A program made the position numbers and the translations under genes. This document shows, in pieces, positions 24,572 through 34,676 of a stretch of DNA of 64,000 bases. Position 1 is the first letter of the stretch; every line of letters begins with the position of its first letter. The notes beneath the pieces were generated by a model. That model was not told the origin of the DNA. It saw only the letters and a list, made by a program, of their open reading frames with translations, and ran no database searches. This stretch comes from Nannobrachium achirus (taxonomy: Eukaryota > Chordata > Actinopteri > Myctophiformes > Myctophidae), in the NCBI GenBank assembly GCA_963921795.1, contig OY997645.1, positions 23,233,918 to 23,297,917 of the forward strand, read 5' to 3'.

Positions 24572-25766
24572 TAGGGCTGACCCAAAAAATTCGAATATTC
24601 GAAGCTTCGTTCGAAGGCACGGTATTCGAATTTGAAAAATAAATTCGAATAATCGGCCGCGGCCGTTTGTCCTCTGGGGGGGCCGCGTGCCTTAGCTTGC
24701 ATGCGCCTCGCTCCACTCTAGCGTGATAGCGTCACCCCCTTCTCACACACGTGTTAACATTAATAACAAGCCAAGAGCAACAAGAGCATGCATGAAGCCA
24801 TCAGAATGGTCGATGATGAAGAAAAAAAAAGAAAAGACAGCGCGCTGTCACATATACACCGACATGCGTTTGGCACCGAAATGTGTGACACCAATGTCTG
24901 AGTAACATCACCCAATGCAACTATGCGATGCAGTCACACATTTCGTTATCAAACCATTGTCGGTGTAACATGATCCATGCATGCGTTTGCTGTCTTCCAC
25001 TCGCTGACAGACACACAACTCAACGCAAGGAAACAAACAGCGAAAATTGGATTTTACAAAACGGACCCCGTCAGCGTCGATCCCGTTTTAAAGAGGAAAA
25101 AAGAGCTTAAAACCCAACTTGCTAGGGTTACGTTGTCGTGGTGTTGATGAAGTTTATATCGGATCTGCTGCAAGCTTAATAGTCGCGCCCGCATAGAGTA
25201 GGCTACGTTGTCTGAGCCTGACCATCAGCTTTCGGTTGATGAGTGTGGAACTTTAATTCAGACACAGTGCAGTGCAATTATTTACTATAAAATCTACTAT
25301 TACATTAGCGTGTACAACACCTTGGGACTTGGGAGTTAATCTGTTTGTTATATAGGGCTCGAGTCGCGCTGCAGTGTTTGCTGTTGCAGCCGCGCTTTGT
25401 TACATTACTGACGTGATGTGATTATGTCAATCCTATACTTGTCCTGCAAAAACACCTTTCTTTAATGTAGAAAACATTCGTATCTTCTTCTTCCTCGTTG
25501 TATTGTTGTACTATTTAATGAAAATAAGGAGCATTATTATGAGGAAAAAACTGGTGTTTTCCCTTTTAAAATTGTGTAAATCGCGCATTTTTAAACACAT
25601 TTCCTTAACGGTTATCACTTATGTAACCGATAAACTTTTGCTCCCTACCACCCCCCCCCCCCCCACCCCCCCCCCCCCCCGGTCGCCGTCATCGAAGCTT
25701 CTAAGTTCGAAAGAAAGCTTCGATTAAGCTTCGATTATGAAAAAAGTAATCGAAGGTCAGCCCTAG
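24572..25766 (+). mobile_element. hAT-type element, 1195 bp, TIR TAGGGCTGACC
   Basis: TAGGGCTGACCCAAAAAATT at the left and AGGTCAGCCCTA at the right, with many subterminal TTCGAA motifs. The target duplication GTAGTAAG is at 24564-24571 and 25767-25774, exact. The inside is richer in CpG than its surroundings and contains a C-run (25651-25680), but no transposase frame was recognised. It lacks the palindrome. Confidence 0.88.
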
Positions 25767-25950
25767 TAGTAAGGTATAGTAAGTAAGTGTAGACTAAGGA
25801 CCTCTTTTCTGGTGAGAAACCTGCTCAGACATTGCATTTACTCGATTAATTGATTCACTCTGATTAATGTGAAACCTCTTATCACCATTTTTTTACTTTT
25901 TATGTGTTTCGTAAATTAACGCCATACTTTGTCATTCTACAGTGTCAGAT

Positions 25951-26034
25951 GAAAGTAGCAAAAATTGCAGATCTACAAACTCAAAACGAGTCACGATGCG
26001 CTGCATTTTGAGCTTGCAGATCGGCTACTTTTGA
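25951..26034 (+). repeat. Palindrome copy, diverged
   Basis: AAAGTAGCAAAAATTGCAGA, TCTACAAACTCAAAACGAG on one side; CATTTTGAGCTTGCAGATC, GGCTACTTTTGA on the other. Confidence 0.75.
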
Positions 26035-26368
26035 ATTTGAATCCCGAAAAGTAACAGTTTTGCACTGGGGTTTGTCGGGGTTTCCACCCGACAGAGAGAC
26101 GATATTCATCCACTTCAACACTACATGGAACATTATTCAAAGCACAAATCAGACATCAGCAGATCTAGACCACAGCGTTTTGCAGCCCTGGCATTTTATA
26201 ACCGGCACGGGTTTGACTGACATGGGTTTTGTGATGCGAGTGCAGATCCAACACAGATACAGCCCCGGTTGACAGGCGGCTTCCGTCTGTTTTTATTCCC
26301 TCAGTCCCGTTGAGCTCAGATGCACACGGAGCGTGACGGGCACACGGACAGCTCATTACATTACATTA

Positions 26369-26720
26369 ACTAGAGATATTATCGTTTTATCGTGATATAA
26401 AACTCTCACAATAATCGTATCGCGGAGATTTATTTCATTTATCGTGATATCGTCCTCCGTCATGCACTGGGATCAATTCACCTTTTATTTGCATATCTGC
26501 ATATCCAGTACCACTTAAACCCTCTATAATTGGTAAAGGGTACTTATAATATACCCTCTTTTTCATTCTCTATCAAATGTCTTTGCCAAAAAAATAACCG
26601 ATCTACAAGTAGATCTGCAAACATTTTTTTCTGCTCCAGGATAATGGATTTTGCGATAATATCGTAAATCACGATTTCCTTTGTCACAATAATCGTGATA
26701 TGACATTTTCATATGGCTAT
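26369..26720 (-). mobile_element. hAT-type element, second copy of the 23408 family, reversed
   Basis: TATCGTCCTCCGTCATGCAC and GTACCACTTAAACC match the 23408-23868 copy in reverse. The palindrome is reduced to ACCGATCTACAAGTAGATCT at 26595-26614. Terminal bases are diverged and no clean target duplication was found. Confidence 0.7.
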
Positions 26721-27137
26721 CCTTCAGACAGGCTCTCTCTGTAAATAATAATACAAACATACTTACAAATAAAGGGGAAAAGTATGGGAGTTTTGTATGA
26801 GATTTGGTATGAGGTTTTTGCATGACGGAAAGAAAATCATTATCAGTGCTTTGAGACTGAGCCGGATGGCAATGCCAGCGCTGCGGTGGGCACCACTCTG
26901 ACAGGGCCATTCCGCTCTCACCTGTTAACTGTACCGTTCTCCCACGCTGGCTCCAGAGTTTCACAATGACTGGCATGCCATGCGTGCGTGCATGTGCAGT
27001 GCAGTGCATGAGGAGGTGATCCGCAGAGTGCAGGGCATGCAGCTGTGTCTATGTTTTTGCATGTGTGCTGCTCATGCTTGCGTGACTGGGTGGTAGTGTG
27101 CCATTGTGGGCATGGAATCATGTGGCATTGTGTGCGT

Positions 27138-27226
27138 GCAAGCATCTGTGTGTGTGTTTGTGTCTGTGTGCGCGCGTGCAAGCATCTGTGTGTGTGTTTG
27201 TGTCTGTGTGCGCGCGTGCAAGCATC

Positions 27227-27257
<31 letters not shown>
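27138..27257 (+). repeat. Minisatellite, three 40-bp units
   Basis: Units start GCAAGCATCTGTGTGTG at 27138, 27178 and 27218; each ends in alternating GTGTGCGCGCGT. Confidence 0.9.
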
Positions 27258-27267
<10 letters not shown>

Positions 27268-27362
27268 CACAAGAACACAGGAAGTGGTGACCCCGTTGGT
27301 TGTCACTTGTTTTGCTTTTTGTCACACTAAGATTTGTGACAGCATGATTCAGAAAGAAAAAG

Positions 27363-27363
<1 letters not shown>

Positions 27364-27414
<51 letters not shown>

Positions 27415-27422
27415 GTGCGTGC
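27364..27422 (+). repeat. (GT)n microsatellite
   Basis: GT array with GCGTG at its 3' end. Confidence 0.95.
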
Positions 27423-27559
27423 ATGCTCATGAATATGCAAGGCTGTGTTTGTGTGTGAACATGTGTGCATGATAATGCATTAACGACCGATGTGTGCCCT
27501 TCTAATTGGCCCAGTATAATCTATGTGCATGCTTGGTCGTGACTCGTCCACACAAATGC

Positions 27560-27706
<147 letters not shown>

Positions 27707-28230
27707 AACTCAAGTCATGGAGGTGAATGCAGGTTAAGCAGCTTCTGTCATGTTAAAACAGGTCCTGTCTGTTCAAAATGGAAGATGGACAGACAGAGAG
27801 AGAGAGGGAGTATAAAAAGAACATTTGTGCGTGTGTGTGTGTGTGTGCGCGCGCGCGCGCATGCGTGTTCGTACGCGCGTCTATATGGTGTCGGCCTGTG
27901 TCAGGTCACAAGCTGTGAGTTCACCGAAGGTCAAGCCGGGGTCACAGCCTATCCGGCTCACAACGCTTTCACCTACGCATGGCTGCCTGATCTGCTCACA
28001 TCAAACAGACTGTGTGTGTGTGATTGGCCGTGTGTGTGTGTGGCTGGAGAAACAGCGGATTAGGCGCCAGTCTCTTATGCAGTCTTGGCTGTCTCTGATC
28101 ACAACTGACTTGAAATGACAGGATTCATTGTTGCTGGCTGGTTGCTGATAATTCAACCACCTTGTGCTGGCCTGTTGCGTTATGTGTTACAGTATGGGCT
28201 GAAGTTATTGTAACCCATGCAGGTCATATT

Positions 28231-28586
28231 TAGGGCTGTCACGATTATAACAGTTTACATGACGATCAATTGTCACCCAAATAATTGCGATTAATAAATA
28301 GATTTAATTGTGTTTTTGTCGTTGACAATTACATTTCTGTTTGGCTTGTAGGCTTTGAAGTTGCACATGGCAGATATGGCACTTGACACATAACCCAAAT
28401 ATACAAAGAAATGAAGGACATATTTGACAACTTTACACTTTAAAAAGAACATTGATAGTGGAAATAGCCGATCTACAAGCTACAAGTGATGCGACGCGTT
28501 GGCGATTATGGCGATTATCACAAAATAATTGCGATTATGTCAAATAATTGCGATTAGACGATTATGTAATAATTGTGATAGCCCTA
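28231..28586 (+). mobile_element. hAT-type MITE, 356 bp, family TAGGGCTGTCACGATTAT
   Basis: TAGGGCTGTCACGATTATAA at the left and TTGTGATAGCCCTA at the right. The target duplication GTCATATT is at 28223-28230 and 28587-28594. The left arm of the palindrome is present at 28454-28500, the right arm is gone, and the right end of the element remains. Confidence 0.9.
28454..28500 (+). repeat. Palindrome left arm and centre, right arm deleted
   Basis: GATAGTGGAAATAGCCGATC, TACAAGCTACAAGTGATGCG, ACGCGTT, then element sequence resumes directly. Confidence 0.85.
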
Positions 28587-28797
28587 GTCATATTGTTACA
28601 CTCTCAGAGGTGAATTAACACCCTGGATTATATTGTGCACTTTGACGCTTGAAATTCAAGAGCAACACCACCTGAAATAGCGACTGACTGTTTCTGTAAC
28701 TAATTAATTAAACTCACTCTCTCTCTGTTCATCCTCTATCGCCTCTTAAGCACCTCTTAACCCTGGCTTCCCTATTGTGGTAATGTCATTACTAGGT

Positions 28798-28870
28798 AAA
28801 ACAAATAGCAGATGGACAAATTCATGACACATCACATTGTGACATATTTTGAGCTTGTAGATACTAGGCT
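28798..28870 (+). repeat. Palindrome copy, strongly diverged
   Basis: CAAATAGCAGATGGACAAAT on the left, TTTTGAGCTTGTAGATACTA on the right. Confidence 0.55.
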
Positions 28871-29420
28871 ATACTCCTTAATCTCCTTAGCCTTAATCTA
28901 TACAACACGCTGATATTGCACTTTAATGTCTATATCATGTACAGTGCTGTGCTCATGCACCTTATGTCTAATCTCATTTACTGTACATACTGTATATGCA
29001 ATGTGTAAATACATAGATTTTTCTTGACTCCATTTGCCCCCCCCTGTAAATAATCACACACTGTTTTACGCCTGTAAACCTGCAATGTGACAAAACAGAA
29101 ATCATGATAAAATATAAATTAGGTAAGGGATTATTTGGACCTTTAATAGTCCACCTGTGTTCAACTTGATTTTGAATGAAGAAGCCGTTCAATGCAGTCT
29201 GAGTAGACTTCAGTTTTAGTTTAGAACAGAATGTAAATCTTTTATTCCTTTCACTTGTTCCCTCCTATCTCTGTATGTTTGTCTTTCTCTCAATTCAATT
29301 CAAATGTCTTTATTGGCACGATAAAATACATTTTACATTGCCAAAGCATTAGCATACGTACTGTATAATATAAAACAAGTCACAACATTGCGTATACAGA
29401 GACGGTGAATAACATACATC

Positions 29421-29821
29421 TAGGGCTGTCACGATATGACATTTTACATGACGATTAATTGTCACTCAAACAATTGGCGATTAACGATTTAATTGTGTAT
29501 TTGTCGTTGATAATTACATTTCTGTTTGGCCTTTAGGCTTTGAAGTTGCATATGGTAGATATGACACATAACCTAAATATACAAATACATTACTGACATA
29601 TTTGACAACTTACTACTTAAAAAATAACATTGAAAGTGGAAATAGCCGATCTACAAGCTCACAACGCGTCGCGATGCGACGCGTTGTGAGCTTGTAGATC
29701 TGCTATTTCCACTATTTCTGACATTTTTCAACATTCACGATTATGACGATTATGACAAAATAATTGCGATAATGTCAAATAATCACGATTAGACGATTAT
29801 GTAATAATTGTGACAGCCCTA
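29421..29821 (+). mobile_element. hAT-type MITE, 401 bp, complete, with 79-bp palindrome
   Basis: TAGGGCTGTCACGATATGAC to TTGTGACAGCCCTA. The target duplication CATACATC is at 29413-29420 and 29822-29829. The right duplication overlaps the first two bases (TC) of the Helitron-like element that starts at 29828. The MITE therefore jumped into the junction of host DNA and Helitron after the Helitron was there. Confidence 0.92.
29635..29713 (+). repeat. Palindrome copy, best preserved: 38-bp arms with one mismatch
   Basis: AGTGGAAATAGCCGATCTAC, AAGCTCACAACGCGTCGC, loop GAT, then the reverse complement, with a single C/A mismatch. This is the reference copy for the repeat family. Confidence 0.96.
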
Positions 29822-29827
29822 CATACA

Positions 29828-30983
29828 TCTATCTATAAATGCGAGAAGTCTCTGTCTGTCTGCGTGTGTGTCTGTCTGTAATCCGCGTATCTCAAGAACC
29901 GTTCGTCCCACCGGCTTCAGATTCGGCACGCGCGTTCCCCGCCGCGGCACGGAGTGCAGTGCCGCGCCTCGACCCGACCCGGCGCGCGGTTTTCCCGAAC
30001 CGGCGCGAAACGTTCGGAATCTCCTTATGCGGGGTTGATTGTTGACATCAGGCTGTTTCTGAGGAAATCGGCGAAAGCTCTGACTCATTGTGACATCACT
30101 TCATAAAAGGCTCTGACATCACGTACGCCACATGAGTCAACAAAAAATCTCTGTGAGTGTGTATGTATGTAGGTAATCCGCGTATCTCGAGAACCGTTCG
30201 TCCCACGGGCACGCGCGTTCTCCATATATGGGCATAAAATGAATGCCCCCATATGAGAACCGTTCGTCCCACGGGCACGCGCGTTCTCCATATATGGGCA
30301 TAAAATGAATGCCCCCATATATGGGCATAAAATGGATAAAGGGACACAGACAGACAGATTCAGAGATCTCCATATATGGGCGTGAAATGGACGCAAATAG
30401 ACAGATATCTCCATATATGGGCATATATGGGCATAAAATGGACCCAGAACTATATGGACGCAAATGGCATATATGGGCATAAAATTTACGCAGAATCACA
30501 AAGATCTCCATATACGGGCATAAAGGGACACAGACAGACACACAGACAGACGGATACAGAGATCTCCATAAATGGGCATAAAATGGACGCAAATGGCATA
30601 TATGGGCATAAAATTTACGCAGAATCACAAAGATCTCCATATACGGGCATAAAGGGACACAGACAGACAGATTCAGAGATCTCCATATATGGGCGTGAAA
30701 TGGACGCAAATAGACAGATATCTCCATATATGGGCATATATGGGCATAAAATGGACCCAGAACTATATCTGCAGTGATCTCCATATATGGACATAAAATG
30801 GACGCTGACAGACAGACAGATAACAGATATCTCCATATATGGGCATAAATGGACACAGGCAAACAGATGGTCAAAACGGGTCCTATGACAACAGGTATAA
30901 TGGGGTTTGCATTAAAGGGCGGGGCATTCATTCCCTATTTACATTGTTCCGAGTTGGCCAGGTCGCCGACTAGACGCTTCTAG
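29828..30983 (+). mobile_element. Non-autonomous Helitron-like element, copy A (1156 bp)
   Basis: The 5' end is TC in TCTATCTATAAATGCGAG, preceded by A. The 3' end is CTAG (30980-30983), followed by T, as expected for insertion between A and T. A short hairpin GTTGGC-CAGGTC-GCCGAC (30953-30970) lies about 10 bases before the end. The first 300 bp (ATCCGCGTATCTCGAGAACC and onward) are unique sequence. The middle is a minisatellite around CCATATATGGGCATAAAATG. No Rep/helicase frame is present, so mobility would need help from another element. Confidence 0.78.
30220..30845 (+). repeat. Minisatellite in Helitron copy A with ten CC(A/T)6GG motifs
   Basis: Perfect CCATATATGG or CCATAAATGG start at 30222, 30288, 30315, 30370, 30411, 30566, 30683, 30724, 30781 and 30833. 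Units also contain GGGCATAAAATGGACGCA and stretches of CAGACAGACAG. The motif equals the CArG consensus bound by SRF/MADS factors; whether it is bound is unknown. Confidence 0.9.
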
Positions 30984-31012
30984 TCCTAACAATAAGTGAA
31001 TAACAAGCAATA

Positions 31013-31970
31013 TCTATCTATAAATGCGAGAAGTCTCTGCGTGTCTGTCTGTCTGTCTGTGTGTCTGTCTGTAATCCGCGTATCTCGAGAACCGTTCGTC
31101 CCACCGGCTTCAGATTCGGCACGCGCGTTCCCCGCCACGGCACGGAGTGCAGTAAGGGGTCTCGACCCGACCCGACGCGCGGTTTTCCCGAACTGGCGCG
31201 AAACGTTCGGAATCTCCTTATGCGGGGTTGATTGTTGACATCAGGCTGTTCCGGAGGAAATCGGCGAAAGCTCTGACTCATTGTGACATCACTTCATAAA
31301 AGGCTCTGACATCACGTACGCCACATGAGTCAACAAAAAATCTCTGAATATATCCATATATAGCATATATGGGCATAAAATGGACGCAGAATCACAAAGA
31401 TCTCCATATACGGGCATAAAGGGACACAGACAGACGGATACAGAGATCTCCATAAATGGGCATAAAATGGACGCAAATGGCATATATGGGCATAAAATTT
31501 ACGCAGAATCACAAAGATCTCCATATACGGGCATAAAGGGACACAGAGATCTCCATAAATGGGCATAAAATGGACGCAAATGGCATATATGGGCATAAAA
31601 TTTACGCAGAATCACAAAGATCTCCATATACGGGCATAAAGGGACACAGACAGACAGATACAGAGATCTCCATATATGGGCATGAAATGGACGCAATTAG
31701 ACAGATATCTCCATATATGGGCATAAAATGGACCCAGAACTATATCTGCAGTGATCTCCATATATGGACATAAAATGGACACAGACAGACAGACAGACAG
31801 ATAACAGATATCTCCATATATGGGCATAAATGGACACAGGCAAACAGATGGTCAAAACGGGTCCTATGACAACAGGTATAATGGGGTTTGCATTAAAGGG
31901 CGGGGCATTCATTCCCTATTTACATCGTTCCCGAGTTGGCCAGGTCGCCGACTAGACGCTGAGCTTCTAG
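31013..31970 (+). mobile_element. Non-autonomous Helitron-like element, copy B (958 bp), tandem to copy A
   Basis: Same 5' end (TCTATCTATAAATGCGAG, preceded by A), same 3' block (GGGCGGGGCATTCATTCCCT) and CTAG followed by T (31967-31970). It has fewer minisatellite units than copy A. Its last bases add GAGCT between hairpin and terminus. Only 29 bp separate it from copy A and 63 bp from the next tiparp exon. Confidence 0.78.
31345..31830 (+). repeat. Minisatellite in Helitron copy B with six CC(A/T)6GG motifs
   Basis: Perfect motifs start at 31450, 31553, 31670, 31711, 31758 and 31814. Spacing and spacer text repeat the copy A pattern. Confidence 0.9.
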
Positions 31971-32033
31971 TAGTAATAATGAAAACAAGTGAATAACAAT
32001 CTTTGTCTCTCTCTCTCTCTCTCTGCCTAACAG

Positions 32034-32291
32034 GAAGAAGGAATACATGTCCCGTCGTCTCTCCGAGATGGACAGGCTCCTGAGCGAGCGGCACCTCTTC
32101 CACGGCACCTCGGCCGACGTGGTGGAGGGTATCTGCAAACACAACTTTGACCCGCGCGTGTGCGGAAAGCACGCCACCATGTTTGGCCAGGGATCCTACT
32201 TCGCCCGCAAGGCCGTCTACTCCCACAACTTCTCCAAGCGCTCGCCCAAAGGTGTCCACTGCATGTTCCTGGCCAAGGTCCTCACTGGCAG
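32034..32291 (+). CDS. tiparp: tiparp coding exon: catalytic core with His and Tyr of the H-Y-I triad
   Basis: The acceptor CTGCCTAACAG ends at 32033 after a CT-rich tract, and the donor is AG|GTAATG at 32292. The exon encodes KKEYMSRRLSEMDRLLSERH, then LFHGTSADVVEGICKHNF and GQGSYFARKAVYSHNFSK. The catalytic His is codon 32101-32103 (HGT) and the Tyr that stacks on nicotinamide is codon 32197-32199 (GSYF). Both are intact, so the enzyme core appears functional. Only 63 bases separate the acceptor from the 3' end of a Helitron-like element (31013-31970). That element therefore lies within the distance where branch point and splicing signals are expected. Confidence 0.97.
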
Positions 32292-32484
32292 GTAATGTGT
32301 GTTTTCAAACCTGGCATCCTTATTTTGTCATTATACGCTGGTCTACAAGCTCTCAACGTGTCGAGATGTGACGTATGATAGTCATAGTGGTTTGGTCTGT
32401 TGAGGAAAGAACTCTCATCGAGAGAATCATTGAAATAAACAATTTGAATCATTGGAATCATCAAAAGTCCCATATCCTCTGGAG

Positions 32485-32925
32485 CCTCTTTCTCAAAGTT
32501 TGGCGCATAGCCAGGGGGTCCTTGAAATAATTCAGAGATTATTATTATTTTTTTTTGTTAATTTTTGATTTATTATGTATTTATTTATTTTAGTTTTTTG
32601 ATGCTTACATTTATGTTTATCTAATTGAAAAGTGTGCTGTCAGGTTTTCACGCTATCAATTTGAATACAATTATTCATATTGTTGTAGGCGCAAATCCAG
32701 TAACCTCAGAACGGTCTCTACCACCTTGTGTTCCTAAACATCAGTAAACTATGCCTAAGCCTAACCTTATTCCTAACCATAACCTCTTAAAACGGTGCCA
32801 AATATTTAAAAGGTTTTAATACAAATAGTTCCAACGGTGTTGCGAGGATGAGGGGCTACTTGGAAACACCTCTCCCCTCCAAGGGGTACCTGGGCCAAAG
32901 AGGTTTGAGAACCCCTCCCTGCTCT
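32485..32925 (+). mobile_element. Degenerate hAT-type repeat
   Basis: TTCTCAAAGTTTGGCGCATA and AGGGGGTCCTTGAAAT at the left are echoed in reverse by GGGGTACCTGGGCC and AGAGGTTTGAGAACCCC at the right. No clean target duplication was found. Confidence 0.5.
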
Positions 32926-34083
32926 AGAGGTTGTAAGAACATATCGAAAGATATTTTGGGGGGTACTGCATCGATTCTCAAAACACTGTATCGATAAAAC
33001 AAATATCGATTTCGACGATGCTGGATGTTACGGGGACGATGATGAATACGAATGCAGATCCCACTGTTCCATATCCCCTCTATGGTAGCCTATATGTATC
33101 GTGTCGCCAGATTCTGGCCAATACACAGCCCTAATATCCTGTCTTTCATCCTCAGTCTTTCCCTGTGTTTTGACCGATCGTATAACGTTTGGATGGAAAC
33201 AGATGGGATTTTGTGCACCAATTATTTTGTCCCAGATGTTGAAGCCAGAAGTTGCATAGCATCAGTAACTAGGGGAAAGGTCGAGGCTAATTTATACCCT
33301 CCTCGATAAGTGACAAAAAGATTACAAGAAAGTGTTGGGTTAAGGTGTCTTTATCTGGGTTGGGCTCAGTTGTTGTCTAAATAGTTTCCCTCGGTGGAAA
33401 AGTGATCTTCTCAAGATCTCAATGGTTTCAAGCTCTGTGAAACCAATCCATTGTACGTCCGGATTAAGTGTACTGCACAGGAAAACAATGCCATGTGAAA
33501 TGTGACTGTCCCCAGGCTGTTTGTCATAAAACCATAGGTACATCATGCAAATTCCCTGCCCATAAGGTGCATATTGACTACACATGTAAAACAACTGATT
33601 TGACTGAAACGGTCACACTCCACTCGCTCCGTTTCGCTGCAGCAGATGTAATTGTGCGGCGTTGCCAGGGGATAGTGTGGTGGTCGAGGCTCTTGCATTT
33701 CAGAACCGCACCACACGTGGCCCCCTCCTCCTCCTCCTCCTTTTTAGGCCTGGGTTTTATCCTCGCCGCAGCCCCCAGAACAAGACATTACTTCCAGACC
33801 CGTGTGCATGAATTGTATTCCAATGTAGTTTTCAGATTGTTAAGGTGCTTTTGATTTTTCCACTCCAGACGGTGAAATGTGTTCCAAATGGACACCCCAC
33901 CAGCAATTTAACATAAATTACATTACGGTTGTTATTTTGATCAAGTGTGTTGGCGTCTCCTCGTTTGGTTTCCACGTGTCCATCCCACCCAAATAAAACC
34001 ATTAACCATGCATATGACTTACTCTGTTATTCGCATGGCTATCTACAGTATGGCACTCCCTGATGGTGTTGTTGTACAGATTA

Positions 34084-34288
34084 GGGGGCGCCCGCTGGCC
34101 TACTGGTCCAGGAGCATACCACTTAGGCATTGCCACGTAGGCATGGATGCCTGGCGGCGGCGGCGGTTCGATTCCCGATCCGGACGATCTTTGCCGCATG
34201 TTACTCCCCATCTCCCCCCCCATTTCCTGTCAGTCTACTGTCCTTATCAATAAAGGCATAAAAGCCCAAAAACAAATCTTAAAAAAAG
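34084..34288 (+). mobile_element. tRNA-derived SINE
   Basis: A tRNA-like head (GGGGGCGCCCGCTGGCCTAC, B-box GGTTCGATTCCCGATCC) is followed by TTGCCGCATGTTACTCCCC, ATTTCCTGTC and a tail AATAAAGGCATAAAAGCCC with an A-run. The flanks GTTGTACAGATTA (34071-34083) and GTTTTACAGATTA (34289-34301) are a 13-bp target duplication with one mismatch. SINEs are copied by a LINE reverse transcriptase. Confidence 0.88.
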
Positions 34289-34486
34289 GTTTTACAGATT
34301 ACAGTTGAACCCGAATAATATTGTACAAGCCTTTACTTCTGCAAAAGATATTGACACTGCAGAAATTAATTCCACAACTGACAAAATAAATGTATTTTTT
34401 TCATCAAGATATTATTTTTGATATGAAGGCCTACAAATAGCTTTGACCAAATGACTGACCCTCTCCTTTGTGCTTTGTGTTGGCAG

Positions 34487-34676
34487 GTTTACGGTAGGAA
34501 ACCCCTCCATGCGGCGCCCGCCACCCATCAGCCCCCGCGACCCCTCCAGTGACCTCTACGACTCCTGTGTGGACAACTGGGTGGACCCCCAGATCTACGT
34601 CATCTTCAACGACGACCAGAGCTACCCCTACTTCATCATTCAATACGAGGAGGTACCCAGCACCGTGGGCATCTGA
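34487..34676 (+). CDS. tiparp: tiparp terminal coding exon: end of PARP catalytic domain
   Basis: The acceptor TGTTGGCAG ends at 34486. The first base completes the Arg codon split with the previous exon (TGR|FTVGNPSMRR). The exon encodes the loop RRPPPISPRDPSSDLYDSC and the terminal strands PQIYVIFNDDQSYPYFIIQY, ending EEVPSTVGI and TGA at 34674-34676. The third triad residue is the Ile at codon 34593-34595. An Ile here, in place of the Glu of poly-ADP-ribosylating enzymes, marks the H-Y-I class, which is known to transfer single ADP-ribose units. The length and C-terminus agree with a full-length TIPARP end. Confidence 0.96.

Larger units (their letters stand above)
32292..34486 (+). other. 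tiparp: tiparp last intron (2195 bp)
   Basis: GTAATG donor and TTGGCAG acceptor. It contains a degenerate hAT-type repeat (about 32485-32925) and a full tRNA-derived SINE (34084-34288). The remainder shows no recognised element. Confidence 0.88.

Noticed and set aside
30137-30931. 264-codon minus-strand frame (YAHIWRYL/YMEISV repeats)
   Set aside because: It is a translation of the CCATATATGGGCATAAAATG minisatellite in the Helitron-like element; the repeat period keeps several frames open. No domain or start context supports a gene.
30220-31830. CRISPR-like look of regularly repeated units
   Set aside because: The window is eukaryotic, the repeats vary in length, and the spacers are themselves repeated. 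It is a minisatellite within a transposon.
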